Below are positions 25,705 to 32,929 of a DNA stretch of 64,000 bases, one piece after another. Under the pieces are notes generated by a model. The model made no database searches. It saw only the letters and a list, made by a program, of their open reading frames with translations, and was not told where the DNA came from. The position numbers and the translations under genes are program-made. This DNA comes from Akkermansia sp. (GTDB taxonomy: Bacteria; Verrucomicrobiota; Verrucomicrobiia; Verrucomicrobiales; Akkermansiaceae): contig JAFSEZ010000004.1 of assembly GCA_017435505.1 (NCBI GenBank), positions 1-64,000 of the forward strand, in the 5' to 3' direction. The first letter of the stretch is position 1, and each line of letters begins with the position of its first letter.

Positions 25705-27558
25705 TCATTGCGCTTGAAATTTTCGGTTAATTTCGTTGGCTGTGAAAGGCAGCATCGTGGGTTTGCCTGCGGGTGTGCAGTATGGAATCTCGCAGCGCAT
25801 TAAATCTGCAATGAGGGCAGAGGCCGAACGCAACCAGGATTGCATGTCTTCTTGGTGGGCGTATTGTTTGGCTAGTTGGCAGGCAAAGGGTTCGAACGGG
25901 CTGCGTGCGCGGCGGTTTTTTTGTTCACCGCATGTATATTGTTGAATAAGCTCTTGCAGGAAATCTGCCACACGAGAGAGCGGCAGCATGGCCGGCACAG
26001 CCTCAATGCGCATGGTGCTACGCCCAAATTGCTCTAATCGAAATCCTGCCTGCTCCAGCAGAGGTTTTACTTCCAAGATTGTACCAAGTTCACGTACATC
26101 AAACTCCAGCAGTTCGGGGGCGAGCAGACGTTGTGCCAGTATGGGGCGCTTGTGGCTCTCCATCAATCGCTCGAAGATGATTCGCTCTCGTGCAGCTCGT
26201 GGAGAGAGAAGCACCAAGCTTTCCTTGTTTTCAAAGATGGCGTAGTGTTCTCTAAATAATCCTATGTAGCGGAACTGCGGATGGGTATCCGGTGTGTGTT
26301 GCTGCACAGGGGAGGGGGGAGGGGGCACCTGCGATTGTACTTGAGACGTTGCTGCGGGCTCGGCTGCTTGCTTCTTGTTGGTGCAGAGATTGAGCTGGCG
26401 CTGCTGAGGCTCCAGTACAGGGCGCAATGTGAACGGTAATGCCGCACCGGAGGAGATGGGCGCAGAAGGTTGGGGCTTTTGCTCCGGTTTCGGTTCAGGT
26501 GTTTGTGAGGGGGGCGTAGGAAAGGGGGCAGGGGGTACACTTTCCTCGCCGCGAGCATGAGCCCGCAAGGTGCTGTTGATGGCATCCAGAATAGCCGTTG
26601 TGACTTCCGATGGCCTTCGGAAGCGAACCTCTCGTTTGGCGGGGTGCACATTCACATCCACAAGAGCCGGTTCCACCTCCAGATACAGGAAAAAGGCCGG
26701 GTGCAATCCCGTTGGGAAGCCGCCGTAGCCATCGCGAATGGCGCGAGCCACAATTTTGTCTTCAATGGGGCGGTTATTGAGGAATACGAATTGCATGCGG
26801 CGGTTGCGGCGCGCAGCTTCAAGCGGCATCAGGTAGCCTTCCACCCGCACTCCGACTGTGTGGGTGGGTTTGATGCGAAGAAGGCTCGCTGCCAGTTCTC
26901 GCCCATAAAAAGCTGCAATGCGGTGTCGCATGTCGTGGGTGGCCGGGGCATCAAACACAACTTGTCCATCTTTTACGAAGCAGAACCGCACATCGGGGAA
27001 AGCGAGAGCATGCAAGCGCAGTTGGTGTTCAATGTGACCGGCTTCTGTCTCCTCGCTTTTCAGGAATTTGCGGCGCACCGGGATGTTGTAAAAGATGTTT
27101 GCCACGCTGATTTCCGTGCCGGGGGCACAGCCTGTATGCATGGTGGGTGCCATGTCTCCCCCTATGCAGCTTACCAGTGTGCCTTCCACATCCTGTGCTC
27201 TCCGTGTGGTAATTTTTAATTCCGACACAGAGGCAATGCTAGGCAATGCTTCGCCGCGAAATCCCAACTGGCGTATTTCAAACAAATCCTCAAAGCATTT
27301 CAGTTTGCTCGTGGCGTGGCGCTGCAAACACAATTCTGCATCAATTCGGCTCATGCCGCAGCCATCATCCGTCACCTTGATGAGAGAGATGCCACCCCGC
27401 CGGATTTCTACTCGTATGCTGCGCGCTCCGGCATCAATGCTATTCTCTACCAGTTCCTTAATGACAGAAGAAGGACGCTCCACCACCTCGCCGGCTGCCA
27501 CCTGGCTGGCCAGAACGGAATCCATCAGGTGGATGCTTTGCTGCGCTTCTTCTGCCAT
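25705..27558 (-). CDS. mutL: DNA mismatch repair protein MutL lacking the endonuclease motif
   Basis: 617 residues. The N-terminal GHKL ATPase has all motifs: KELVENSIDAGA, DDGCGMS and LGFRGEALPSI. A Pro/Gln-rich linker (about 335-430) leads to the C-terminal dimerisation domain. Where endonuclease MutLs carry DQHAxxE, this one reads LLSPRAARERIIFERLM, and the later CPHGRP motif is also absent, so it should not nick DNA by itself. The start at 27558 is fixed by a promoter lying across the longer frame (ATG 27597). Divergent from the ROK gene, sharing a short intergenic region. Confidence 0.93.
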   Translation of the reverse strand: MAEEAQQSIHLMDSVLASQVAAGEVVERPSSVIKELVENSIDAGARSIRVEIRRGGISLIKVTDDGCGMSRIDAELCLQRHATSKLKCFEDLFEIRQLGFRGEALPSIASVSELKITTRRAQDVEGTLVSCIGGDMAPTMHTGCAPGTEISVANIFYNIPVRRKFLKSEETEAGHIEHQLRLHALAFPDVRFCFVKDGQVVFDAPATHDMRHRIAAFYGRELAASLLRIKPTHTVGVRVEGYLMPLEAARRNRRMQFVFLNNRPIEDKIVARAIRDGYGGFPTGLHPAFFLYLEVEPALVDVNVHPAKREVRFRRPSEVTTAILDAINSTLRAHARGEESVPPAPFPTPPSQTPEPKPEQKPQPSAPISSGAALPFTLRPVLEPQQRQLNLCTNKKQAAEPAATSQVQSQVPPPPSPVQQHTPDTHPQFRYIGLFREHYAIFENKESLVLLSPRAARERIIFERLMESHKRPILAQRLLAPELLEFDVRELGTILEVKPLLEQAGFRLEQFGRSTMRIEAVPAMLPLSRVADFLQELIQQYTCGEQKNRRARSPFEPFACQLAKQYAHQEDMQSWLRSASALIADLMRCEIPYCTPAGKPTMLPFTANEINRKFQAQ

Positions 27559-27568
27559 AACTCCGCAG

Positions 27569-27597
27569 AGTTTACCATGCACATTTCTTATCGTCAA
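27569..27597 (-). promoter_or_regulatory. promoter giving a near-leaderless mutL mRNA
   Basis: Minus strand: TTGACG (27597-27592), 17 bases, TAAACT (27574-27569), then 10 bases to the ATG at 27558. Confidence 0.6.
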
Positions 27598-27632
27598 TCT
27601 TTCAGCTCGCCTGCATCTTGCATTTTTATGCT

Positions 27633-27661
27633 TTGCATTGCAGAATCAAATGTGGTAGCAT
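27633..27661 (+). promoter_or_regulatory. promoter giving a near-leaderless ROK-kinase mRNA
   Basis: TTGCAT (27633-27638), 17 bases, TAGCAT (27656-27661), then 8 bases to the ATG at 27670. Divergent from the mutL promoter. Confidence 0.6.
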
Positions 27662-27669
27662 ACCTGCGT

Positions 27670-28614
27670 ATGAGTTGCGATGAGCTTTCTATCGGTGTGG
27701 ACATGGGCGGAACCTCCATCAAATTTGCTGTGGTGAGTGGTACTGATATAGTATACAAGGGCGAGCCTATTGCCACCCAGGAGTACCCCACCCCTGAAGC
27801 GATTGTGCAGGAAATTGGCAATCGCTTGCATGTCATCCAAGAGCTATACCCCTCTGCATGTGCTGTGGGAATGGGGCTCCCCGGCTTTGTGGATCACCGC
27901 GCAGGTACTGTGGATTCTCTTACCAATGTGCCGGGCTGGTATAATATCCATATCCGCGATATCCTGACAGAACTTACCGGCTTGCCGGCTGCGGTGGATA
28001 ACGATGCCAACTGCATGGCCTATGCCGAGTGGAAGCTGGGAGCAGGGCGCGGCATGAATGATTTGGTGTGCCTCACGTTGGGTACAGGCATAGGATCAGG
28101 CATCATTGCCAATGGTCAATTCCTGCGTGGACACCTTGGCGCCGCCGGTGAACTCGGCCAGATGACCATTGATTACAAGGGGCGTATTGGTTACTACGGT
28201 AACCGTGGCGCGATTGAAGATTACATCGGCAATCGAGAAATTGCCTCCGAGGCACAAATGCTCTATGCTGCTGCCGGTATTTCCCGCAGCGAGGATGAAT
28301 GCACGCCCATTGATTTGGAAAATGCCGCCAAGGCCGGTTGCCCTGTGGCCGCTTTTGTGTGGGATGACATTGCCTGCAAGCTGGCCAGCTGCCTCATGAA
28401 TTGCCACTATATCCTCAACCCTGAGGCGTTCATTATCGGTGGCGGTATCTCCAAGGCCGGCGATTTGCTCTTTGCGCCGCTGCGCAAGTATCTGCGCGCC
28501 CAGCTCTATGGCCCGCACTACGAAAAAATCAAGATTTTGCCCGCCCAGTTTGCCAATGATGCTGGTATCATCGGTGCTGCACGCTTGGCTTATAACGAGG
28601 CAAAAGGCCTGTGA
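27670..28614 (+). CDS. ROK-family sugar kinase (glucokinase-like)
   Basis: 314 residues. ATP-binding DMGGTSIKFAVV (about 10-21), sugar-binding DNDANCMAYAEW with its catalytic Asp, and GTGIGSGIIANG. Phosphorylates a hexose or N-acyl-hexosamine at C6 in the cytosol; in this mucin-sugar context glucose or an amino sugar is plausible. The usual ROK zinc motif (CxCGxxGCxE) is replaced by a segment reading RIGYYGNRGAIEDYI with no Cys, so it is a zinc-less ROK. Its stop overlaps the next gene's ATG (TGATG), implying coupling. The long upstream open frame overlaps mutL and is not used. Confidence 0.88.
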   Translation: MSCDELSIGVDMGGTSIKFAVVSGTDIVYKGEPIATQEYPTPEAIVQEIGNRLHVIQELYPSACAVGMGLPGFVDHRAGTVDSLTNVPGWYNIHIRDILTELTGLPAAVDNDANCMAYAEWKLGAGRGMNDLVCLTLGTGIGSGIIANGQFLRGHLGAAGELGQMTIDYKGRIGYYGNRGAIEDYIGNREIASEAQMLYAAAGISRSEDECTPIDLENAAKAGCPVAAFVWDDIACKLASCLMNCHYILNPEAFIIGGGISKAGDLLFAPLRKYLRAQLYGPHYEKIKILPAQFANDAGIIGAARLAYNEAKGL

Positions 28615-29516
28615 TGATGCCCGAATCTCCCAGCCATGCGGAACTGCGCCTTTGCAAGCGCTTACAACTTAGCGATGCTTCTGCGGCATCGCTCATAGCA
28701 GCCATGCGGGCCGGGGCATCTTCTCGACAGGCGGTGGTTCTTACCCCGCTTGCTCCGCAGGACTATGTACCGCCATTTGCATGTGTTGATACAACTGCGT
28801 GGGGCTGGCTTCCCCCGGCTGTCTTTGTGCCGGTGGAGGGTGAAAAACCTACTGCCCATGCTGATTACCGCGAAAAGGGGTATTACTACTCGCTGGATTT
28901 GTCTTCCTGTTGGGAATCTGCGGCATTGGCCGTGGTGCCGCAGCCCGGCAGCAGTTTGGATATGTGTGCTGCACCGGGCGGTAAAACCATGCTCATGGCT
29001 GCGCGCCATTTGCCCCAACATCATGTCGCCAATGAGGTGAGCCCCTCTCGCCGGGGAATCCTGCGCCAGAATTTGGAGCATTGCGGTGTACCCAATACGG
29101 AAGTGACCGGTCTGCGCCCGGACCAATGGGGGGCTGCCGGGCAGGTGTTTGATTTATTGCTGGTTGATGCACCATGCAGTGGGCAATCTTTGCTTGCCAA
29201 GGGAATTCGCAATCCCGGTTGTTTGGGCGCATCGATGGTGAATGGCAACGCCAAGCGCCAAAAAGGCATCTTGCTGGCGGCTGTGCGCTGTGTGGCTCCC
29301 GGTGGGCATTTGCTCTATACCACCTGCACCTACGACCCGGACGAAAACGAAAAAGTCATTGCATACATTCTCAAACGCATGCCAAGTTGGCGCGCGGTGG
29401 AGGTGCCTGAGCTGGCTCCGTTTCGTTCTGCGTTGGTGGATTTTCCTGCCTACCGCTTGCTGCCCGAACATGGTTTTGGGGCAGGTGGGTTCTGCTGTCT
29501 GTTGAAAAATACTTAA
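28614..29516 (+). CDS. RsmB/NSUN-type RNA (cytosine-5) methyltransferase
   Basis: 300 residues. SAM-binding SLDMCAAPGGKTMLMA, motif IV LLVDAPCSGQS and motif VI LLYTTCTYDPDENE, carrying the two Cys needed for catalysis and release. Methylates cytosine C5 in rRNA or tRNA. It lacks the N-terminal NusB-like domain of RsmB, so it is closer to RsmF/YebU-type or NSUN-type enzymes. ATG choices at 28614 and 28617 are equivalent; both overlap or abut the ROK stop. The target base is unknown. Confidence 0.87.
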   Translation: MMPESPSHAELRLCKRLQLSDASAASLIAAMRAGASSRQAVVLTPLAPQDYVPPFACVDTTAWGWLPPAVFVPVEGEKPTAHADYREKGYYYSLDLSSCWESAALAVVPQPGSSLDMCAAPGGKTMLMAARHLPQHHVANEVSPSRRGILRQNLEHCGVPNTEVTGLRPDQWGAAGQVFDLLLVDAPCSGQSLLAKGIRNPGCLGASMVNGNAKRQKGILLAAVRCVAPGGHLLYTTCTYDPDENEKVIAYILKRMPSWRAVEVPELAPFRSALVDFPAYRLLPEHGFGAGGFCCLLKNT

Positions 29517-29568
29517 AAAAAGATAATTTTTTTAAACGGATGGGGCAAGTGCTGTGTCATACACCTAC

Positions 29569-30042
29569 ATGAAGAAAAGCATTTTATCACTTATTGCCGC
29601 TGCATGCGCTGCAGTAGCCTCCGCAGGGGAGTCCGAGCTTCTTGCCCGCAATACCGTATTGGCAGTGTATGAAAATACCGTGGAACAGCCCTGCCGCTTC
29701 ATGACGGCCGATTGCCCGGATCGCTGCGACCACGCCACGCGAGCCGCCATTTTCCGCGTACTCAAGAATGAGGATTATGCAAAACCCGGTCAGTACGGGG
29801 ATGATAAGATGGAGGAAGGTGCTCATGTATACATCAACATCCGCAAGGATGAACCCGGCCAAGCTCCGGAGGTCCGTAAACTCATTTCCGAACTTAAACC
29901 CGGTGATCAAGTGCGCATGACGGTGCACCACAACTACATCAAGGACGAATCAGCTCATTATCCCGCCCGCCCCGTGGTGCAGATGGAGAGAATCCCTGCT
30001 GCGTCAGACGGCAGTGATGTCAAACACGTTCAGCAACCGTAA
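29569..30042 (+). CDS. small secreted protein, unknown function
   Basis: 157 residues. Signal peptide at 1-18 (MKKSILSLIAAACAAVASAG), then four Cys clustered in CRFMTADCPDRCDHA plus a beta-rich region ending VVQMERIP. The clustered Cys and Asp suggest disulfides or metal binding after export. The domain, with KPGDQVRMTVHHNYI, looks like a small OB- or NTF2-like beta fold, but I do not recognise it. Its 3' end overlaps a convergent small ORF on the other strand by 39 bases. Confidence 0.65.
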   Translation: MKKSILSLIAAACAAVASAGESELLARNTVLAVYENTVEQPCRFMTADCPDRCDHATRAAIFRVLKNEDYAKPGQYGDDKMEEGAHVYINIRKDEPGQAPEVRKLISELKPGDQVRMTVHHNYIKDESAHYPARPVVQMERIPAASDGSDVKHVQQP

Positions 30043-30207
30043 AAGCCAAGAGCACAAAGCGATAAGGGCGCACAAATGCCACAGGATGATGGAGCCCTCG
30101 CTCACGCAGCGACGCTGGGTATTCACGGGAGTTCCGGTGCTTGTCTTGACCAAGAGCTCCTGGCGGACTCGTATCAAGTCCTCGTTTTTGCTCATCTCTT
30201 CTCGCAT
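30004..30207 (-). CDS. candidate 67-residue small membrane protein (or structured RNA)
   Basis: 67 residues from the ATG at 30207. Charged N-terminus (MREEMSKNEDLIRVRQELL), then a hydrophobic helix (about 40-62, IILWHLCALIALCSWLL) and a short tail. Support: a good promoter at 30222-30250 puts transcription about 8 bases upstream of the ATG, as for other genes here, and by my count about 73% of third codon positions are G or C. Against: no homologue I know, overlap with the convergent gene, and several nested complementary arms (see findings) that would suit a structured RNA instead. Confidence 0.35.
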   Translation of the reverse strand: MREEMSKNEDLIRVRQELLVKTSTGTPVNTQRRCVSEGSIILWHLCALIALCSWLLRLLNVFDITAV

Positions 30208-30221
30208 AATCCTGCGACCAT

Positions 30222-30250
30222 ACTTTAACATACCAAACACCTTGCTGCAA
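30222..30250 (-). promoter_or_regulatory. promoter for the small ORF/RNA at 30004-30207
   Basis: Minus strand: TTGCAG (30250-30245), 17 bases, TAAAGT (30227-30222). Next to, but outside, the left end of the insertion sequence. Confidence 0.5.
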
Positions 30251-30282
30251 CTCTAATTCTGCATTCCCCGAAAAATTGCAGG

Positions 30283-30290
30283 GGAGAGGC
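30283..30290. repeat. left copy of probable target-site duplication
   Basis: GGAGAGGC immediately left of the element; matched by GGAGAGGT at 31741-31748 on the right (7 of 8 identical). Confidence 0.55.
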
Positions 30291-30318
30291 GCATTGCCTC
30301 AAAAAAACAGTCACCGAA
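30291..30318 (+). repeat. left terminal inverted repeat of the IS
   Basis: Matches the complement of 31712-31740 with one base change and one A-run length difference. Confidence 0.85.
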
Positions 30319-30391
30319 CTGACACTTCCCACGAGTTTGGCTGACACGTGAAAAGCTGGATGCCTCATAAATTAGGCACTAACATATACAC

Positions 30392-31557
30392 ATGTCACTC
30401 AAAATGAGCAAACAAGCGACAATAGAGTTACTGAATTCCAACGCAGCAAAGTATCGAAAGACTCACTCTCGCAAAGCTAAGGGAGGACTCCTGAAGCAAC
30501 TAATGGAACTCACTGGTTACAAGTCACCTAAAAGCATTATTCGATGCTTTTCGCGCACACGAAGACGCAAGCGGATGGAGAAGAGAGGGCGTCTGCCCAA
30601 ATTGCAATCCTGCGACATCGCGCTCATAAAGTCAATTTGGTTGAAATCTGACCAACCATGCGGTAAACGGCTCCATCCCATGCTGCCAACATGGCTGCAG
30701 GCTTACTCAAAACGACAAGAAATTGATGAGGTGTCTCAAAGACGTATCCTGAGTGTATCACCTGCCACTCTGGACAGAGTGTTGCGTGATTGCAAAGTGG
30801 ATGACCTCCATAAAGCCAATAAGCAAACTATCAGCGCATTGAAGCAATCCATACCCATTATAGACACATCGCGCAAGATTGATGTTACCGGGCATCTATA
30901 TGCCGATACTGTAGCTCATTGCGGGGATAGTATCCGCGGCAATTTCGTTTGGACGTTAACAGTAACGGATGATTTGACCTTATGGACACTCAACCGAGCA
31001 ATATGGAATAAATGTCAGGATACCACATGAACGGCCTTTCTATATCTGCTACGCGAGATGCCGTTCATGGTTACAGCATCAACACAGACAATGGGGCAGA
31101 GTTTATCAATCACCATTTGCAAAGGCTGCTTAAAGAAAAGTACAAGAGGTGTAAACTTACCCGCTCCCGACCTTACAAAAAAAATGACAACGCCCGTGCA
31201 GAAGAACGCAATCGTCACAAAGTAAGAGAATTAATAGGCTATGAGAGAATAGATAATGAGCAATGCGTATTTCTGCTCAACCAGGTATATCGATATCATA
31301 ACCTGCTCACTAATTTTTTCGTAGCCAGTACACGGTTAGTATCAAAGCAACGTAATCCGGTCACCGGCAAAACGAGAAAGAAATACGACAAAGCCCGAAC
31401 CCCATATGAAAGAGTTATGGAACAAATGAAAGACGGGGCAAGGAAAAGAAACCTTGTAGCCCTGAGGGAATCTCTCGACCCCATCGAATTGCAGGAAAAT
31501 ATCCAAAAATCCCTCAAAAGGCTCATCAATCACATGAAACCCGAGAGCATTTTATGA
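30392..31557 (+). pseudogene. integrase-core (DDE) transposase, interrupted
   Basis: Reads as one protein of about 390 residues broken in the middle. N-terminal helix-turn-helix-like region (LKQLMELTGYKSPKSIIRCF), first Asp in HLYADTVAHCGDS, second Asp in INTDNGAEF, Glu in ARAEERNRHKVRE, then KKNDNARAEE-type context typical of integrase-core transposases. Frame 1 stops at TGA 31028-31030 but keeps family-like coding (FLYLLREMPF) until about 31065, where the similarity moves to the frame that continues VHGYSINTDNG. So at least one nonsense change and one indel are present; this does not look like programmed frameshifting. Confidence 0.8.
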
Positions 31558-31711
31558 ACCTCTCTCACCCCTTCCGGCGAATTTTTCTGCCCCAAAATGC
31601 CGACTCGCTACGCTCGCTGTCATTTTGGGACAGAAAAATGGTGGATTTGCCTTGTTTTTGAGTCAATTATCCGTTAAAGTTTCGGTGACCGCATTTTTGA
31701 GGCATCCACTT

Positions 31712-31740
31712 TTCGGTGACTGTTTTTTTTGAGGCAATAC
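31712..31740 (-). repeat. right terminal inverted repeat of the IS
   Basis: Begins TTCGGTGACTG, T-run of 8, ends GAGGCAATAC; partner of 30291-30318. Confidence 0.85.
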
Positions 31741-31748
31741 GGAGAGGT
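31741..31748. repeat. right copy of probable target-site duplication
   Basis: GGAGAGGT directly after the right end of the element. Confidence 0.55.
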
Positions 31749-31929
31749 GAATGATAAAACAGTACATGGTCGCGCATTAGGTGAGGCTGAACTTAAATCT
31801 CCTCAAACGCTCAAAAGTGAATTTTGAATTTTACGAACATTTTTATTCTTCAGTGATGTATAGCAGGGCATTTAACACAAGGTATGGTGTTGATATCTCG
31901 ATTTGCCCTGGATTTGCCCCTTGCCGGTC

Positions 31930-31958
31930 TTGCAAAAAAAAATTACATGTGATAGACT
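31930..31958 (+). promoter_or_regulatory. promoter giving a near-leaderless barrel-protein mRNA
   Basis: TTGCAA (31930-31935), 17 bases, TAGACT (31953-31958), then 9 bases to the ATG at 31968. Confidence 0.6.
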
Positions 31959-31967
31959 CTACCCAGC

Positions 31968-32864
31968 ATGAAAAGGATTTTGTTTGCAGTAATGTGCTTA
32001 TCATCAGTTTCTGTAGCTGAAGAAGACTCAACGTGGCAATACCATTTGCCGGATACGGGGGTGGCACCCAGCTATGCCGCAGCAACCGTCATTTCGCAGA
32101 TGGGGGAGCGTCATGGAGGCTCCAAGCTTGGTATGCAGACATTTGAACTTACGCTCCCCTTATCGGACCCACGCAGAACGTCCTACGGGAACTGGTACAT
32201 CAACGCGCAGTTAGACTTGCGCCTCTCCTTGCTCCAGGCAGAGGGGAATCTTTATCTGGAGCATGATGAAATGTATAGCGGCTCACTTCCTATTACGATG
32301 ATTCGCAACTTTGCGTCCGGTAATCGTCTGTCCGTAACTGTGGCACCGGCCGTAGCATCGGACTTTGGCGGTACCAATCATTTCTTTGATGTAGTGGGGG
32401 GCTCCACTTATACCGTAAAGCATAGCGACTCATTTTCATACTCCGTTGGTGTGGGTGTTTCCCCTCGTTTTGCCACGCATGCTGTGGTGCCGATGTTTGG
32501 TTTTTCCTGGCAGCCCAATGAAATGTGGGATGTGAGTCTGCGTTTCTATAAGCTGAGCGCAATGTATAAGGTGAATGAGCGCTTGGCCGTAGGCCCTTTC
32601 CTGAGTGGTTACAATCATTCGTGGATGGTCAATACGGAGCGTGGAGACAAAATCTTTCGCTTCCGCTCCCTTGTAGCCGGCGTGACGGGTGAATACGATT
32701 TTTCCCGTGCAGGGCAGCGCAAGCGCATCATTACAGCCTCTGTGGGGTCTGCTGTTGCCACAACGGCGCAGTTTTGTAACCGCACGGCGGATAAAGATGC
32801 CGTTGAATCTCATCACTATAAGCCGGGCATCTACCTGTCTGTCGGGGTGGATTTTCGCTTCTGA
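31968..32864 (+). CDS. outer-membrane beta-barrel protein, DUF6268-like
   Basis: 298 residues. Signal peptide at 1-17 (MKRILFAVMCLSSVSVA), then alternating amphipathic strands and a C-terminal Phe (SVGVDFRF), the usual signal for outer-membrane barrel assembly. It is a paralogue of 56068-57084: SRF/SRL-type strands, VNERLAVGPF against ASERFQWGPF, and matching ends HYKPGIYLSVGVDFRF and HPGLYARLGIQVQF. DUF6268 assignment is from memory of the family. Function unknown; it could be a porin or a structural barrel. Confidence 0.7.
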   Translation: MKRILFAVMCLSSVSVAEEDSTWQYHLPDTGVAPSYAAATVISQMGERHGGSKLGMQTFELTLPLSDPRRTSYGNWYINAQLDLRLSLLQAEGNLYLEHDEMYSGSLPITMIRNFASGNRLSVTVAPAVASDFGGTNHFFDVVGGSTYTVKHSDSFSYSVGVGVSPRFATHAVVPMFGFSWQPNEMWDVSLRFYKLSAMYKVNERLAVGPFLSGYNHSWMVNTERGDKIFRFRSLVAGVTGEYDFSRAGQRKRIITASVGSAVATTAQFCNRTADKDAVESHHYKPGIYLSVGVDFRF

Positions 32865-32929
32865 TTTCGCAGTGTGACAGCGTTTCTGCTGTTGACTTTT
32901 AGCGGGAATCTGGCAGAATAAACGCAGCG

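Larger units (their letters stand above)
30291..31740 (+). mobile_element. insertion sequence, about 1.45 kb, decayed transposase
   Basis: Bounded by inverted repeats: left 30291-30318 begins GCATTGCCTC, right 31712-31740 ends GAGGCAATAC; both continue through an A/T run of 7 or 8 bases into ACAGTCACCGAA or its complement. A second, weaker copy of the same unit lies just inside each end (30357-30386 and 31680-31709), giving paired transposase-binding-like sites. Flanks carry GGAGAGGC and GGAGAGGT, a likely 7-8 bp target duplication. The single transposase gene has a stop and a frameshift, so the copy is probably immobile on its own. The insertion is intergenic. Confidence 0.85.
31558..31967. 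other. 410-base stretch without a gene: IS right end and promoter region
   Basis: 31581-31639 is a long imperfect hairpin (ATTTTTCTG...CCAAAATG against CATTTTGG...CAGAAAAAT, loop of about 21 bases), possibly stopping read-through of transposase. 31680-31740 holds two tandem 30-base terminal units of the IS. 31741-31929 is AT-rich flank in which I see no gene. 31930-31958 is the promoter of the next gene. Confidence 0.6.

Noticed and set aside
30392-31557. Programmed frameshifting in the transposase
   Set aside because: The two frames differ by more than a slippery site: family-like coding continues in frame 1 past a stop before the shift, so nonsense plus indel decay is more likely.
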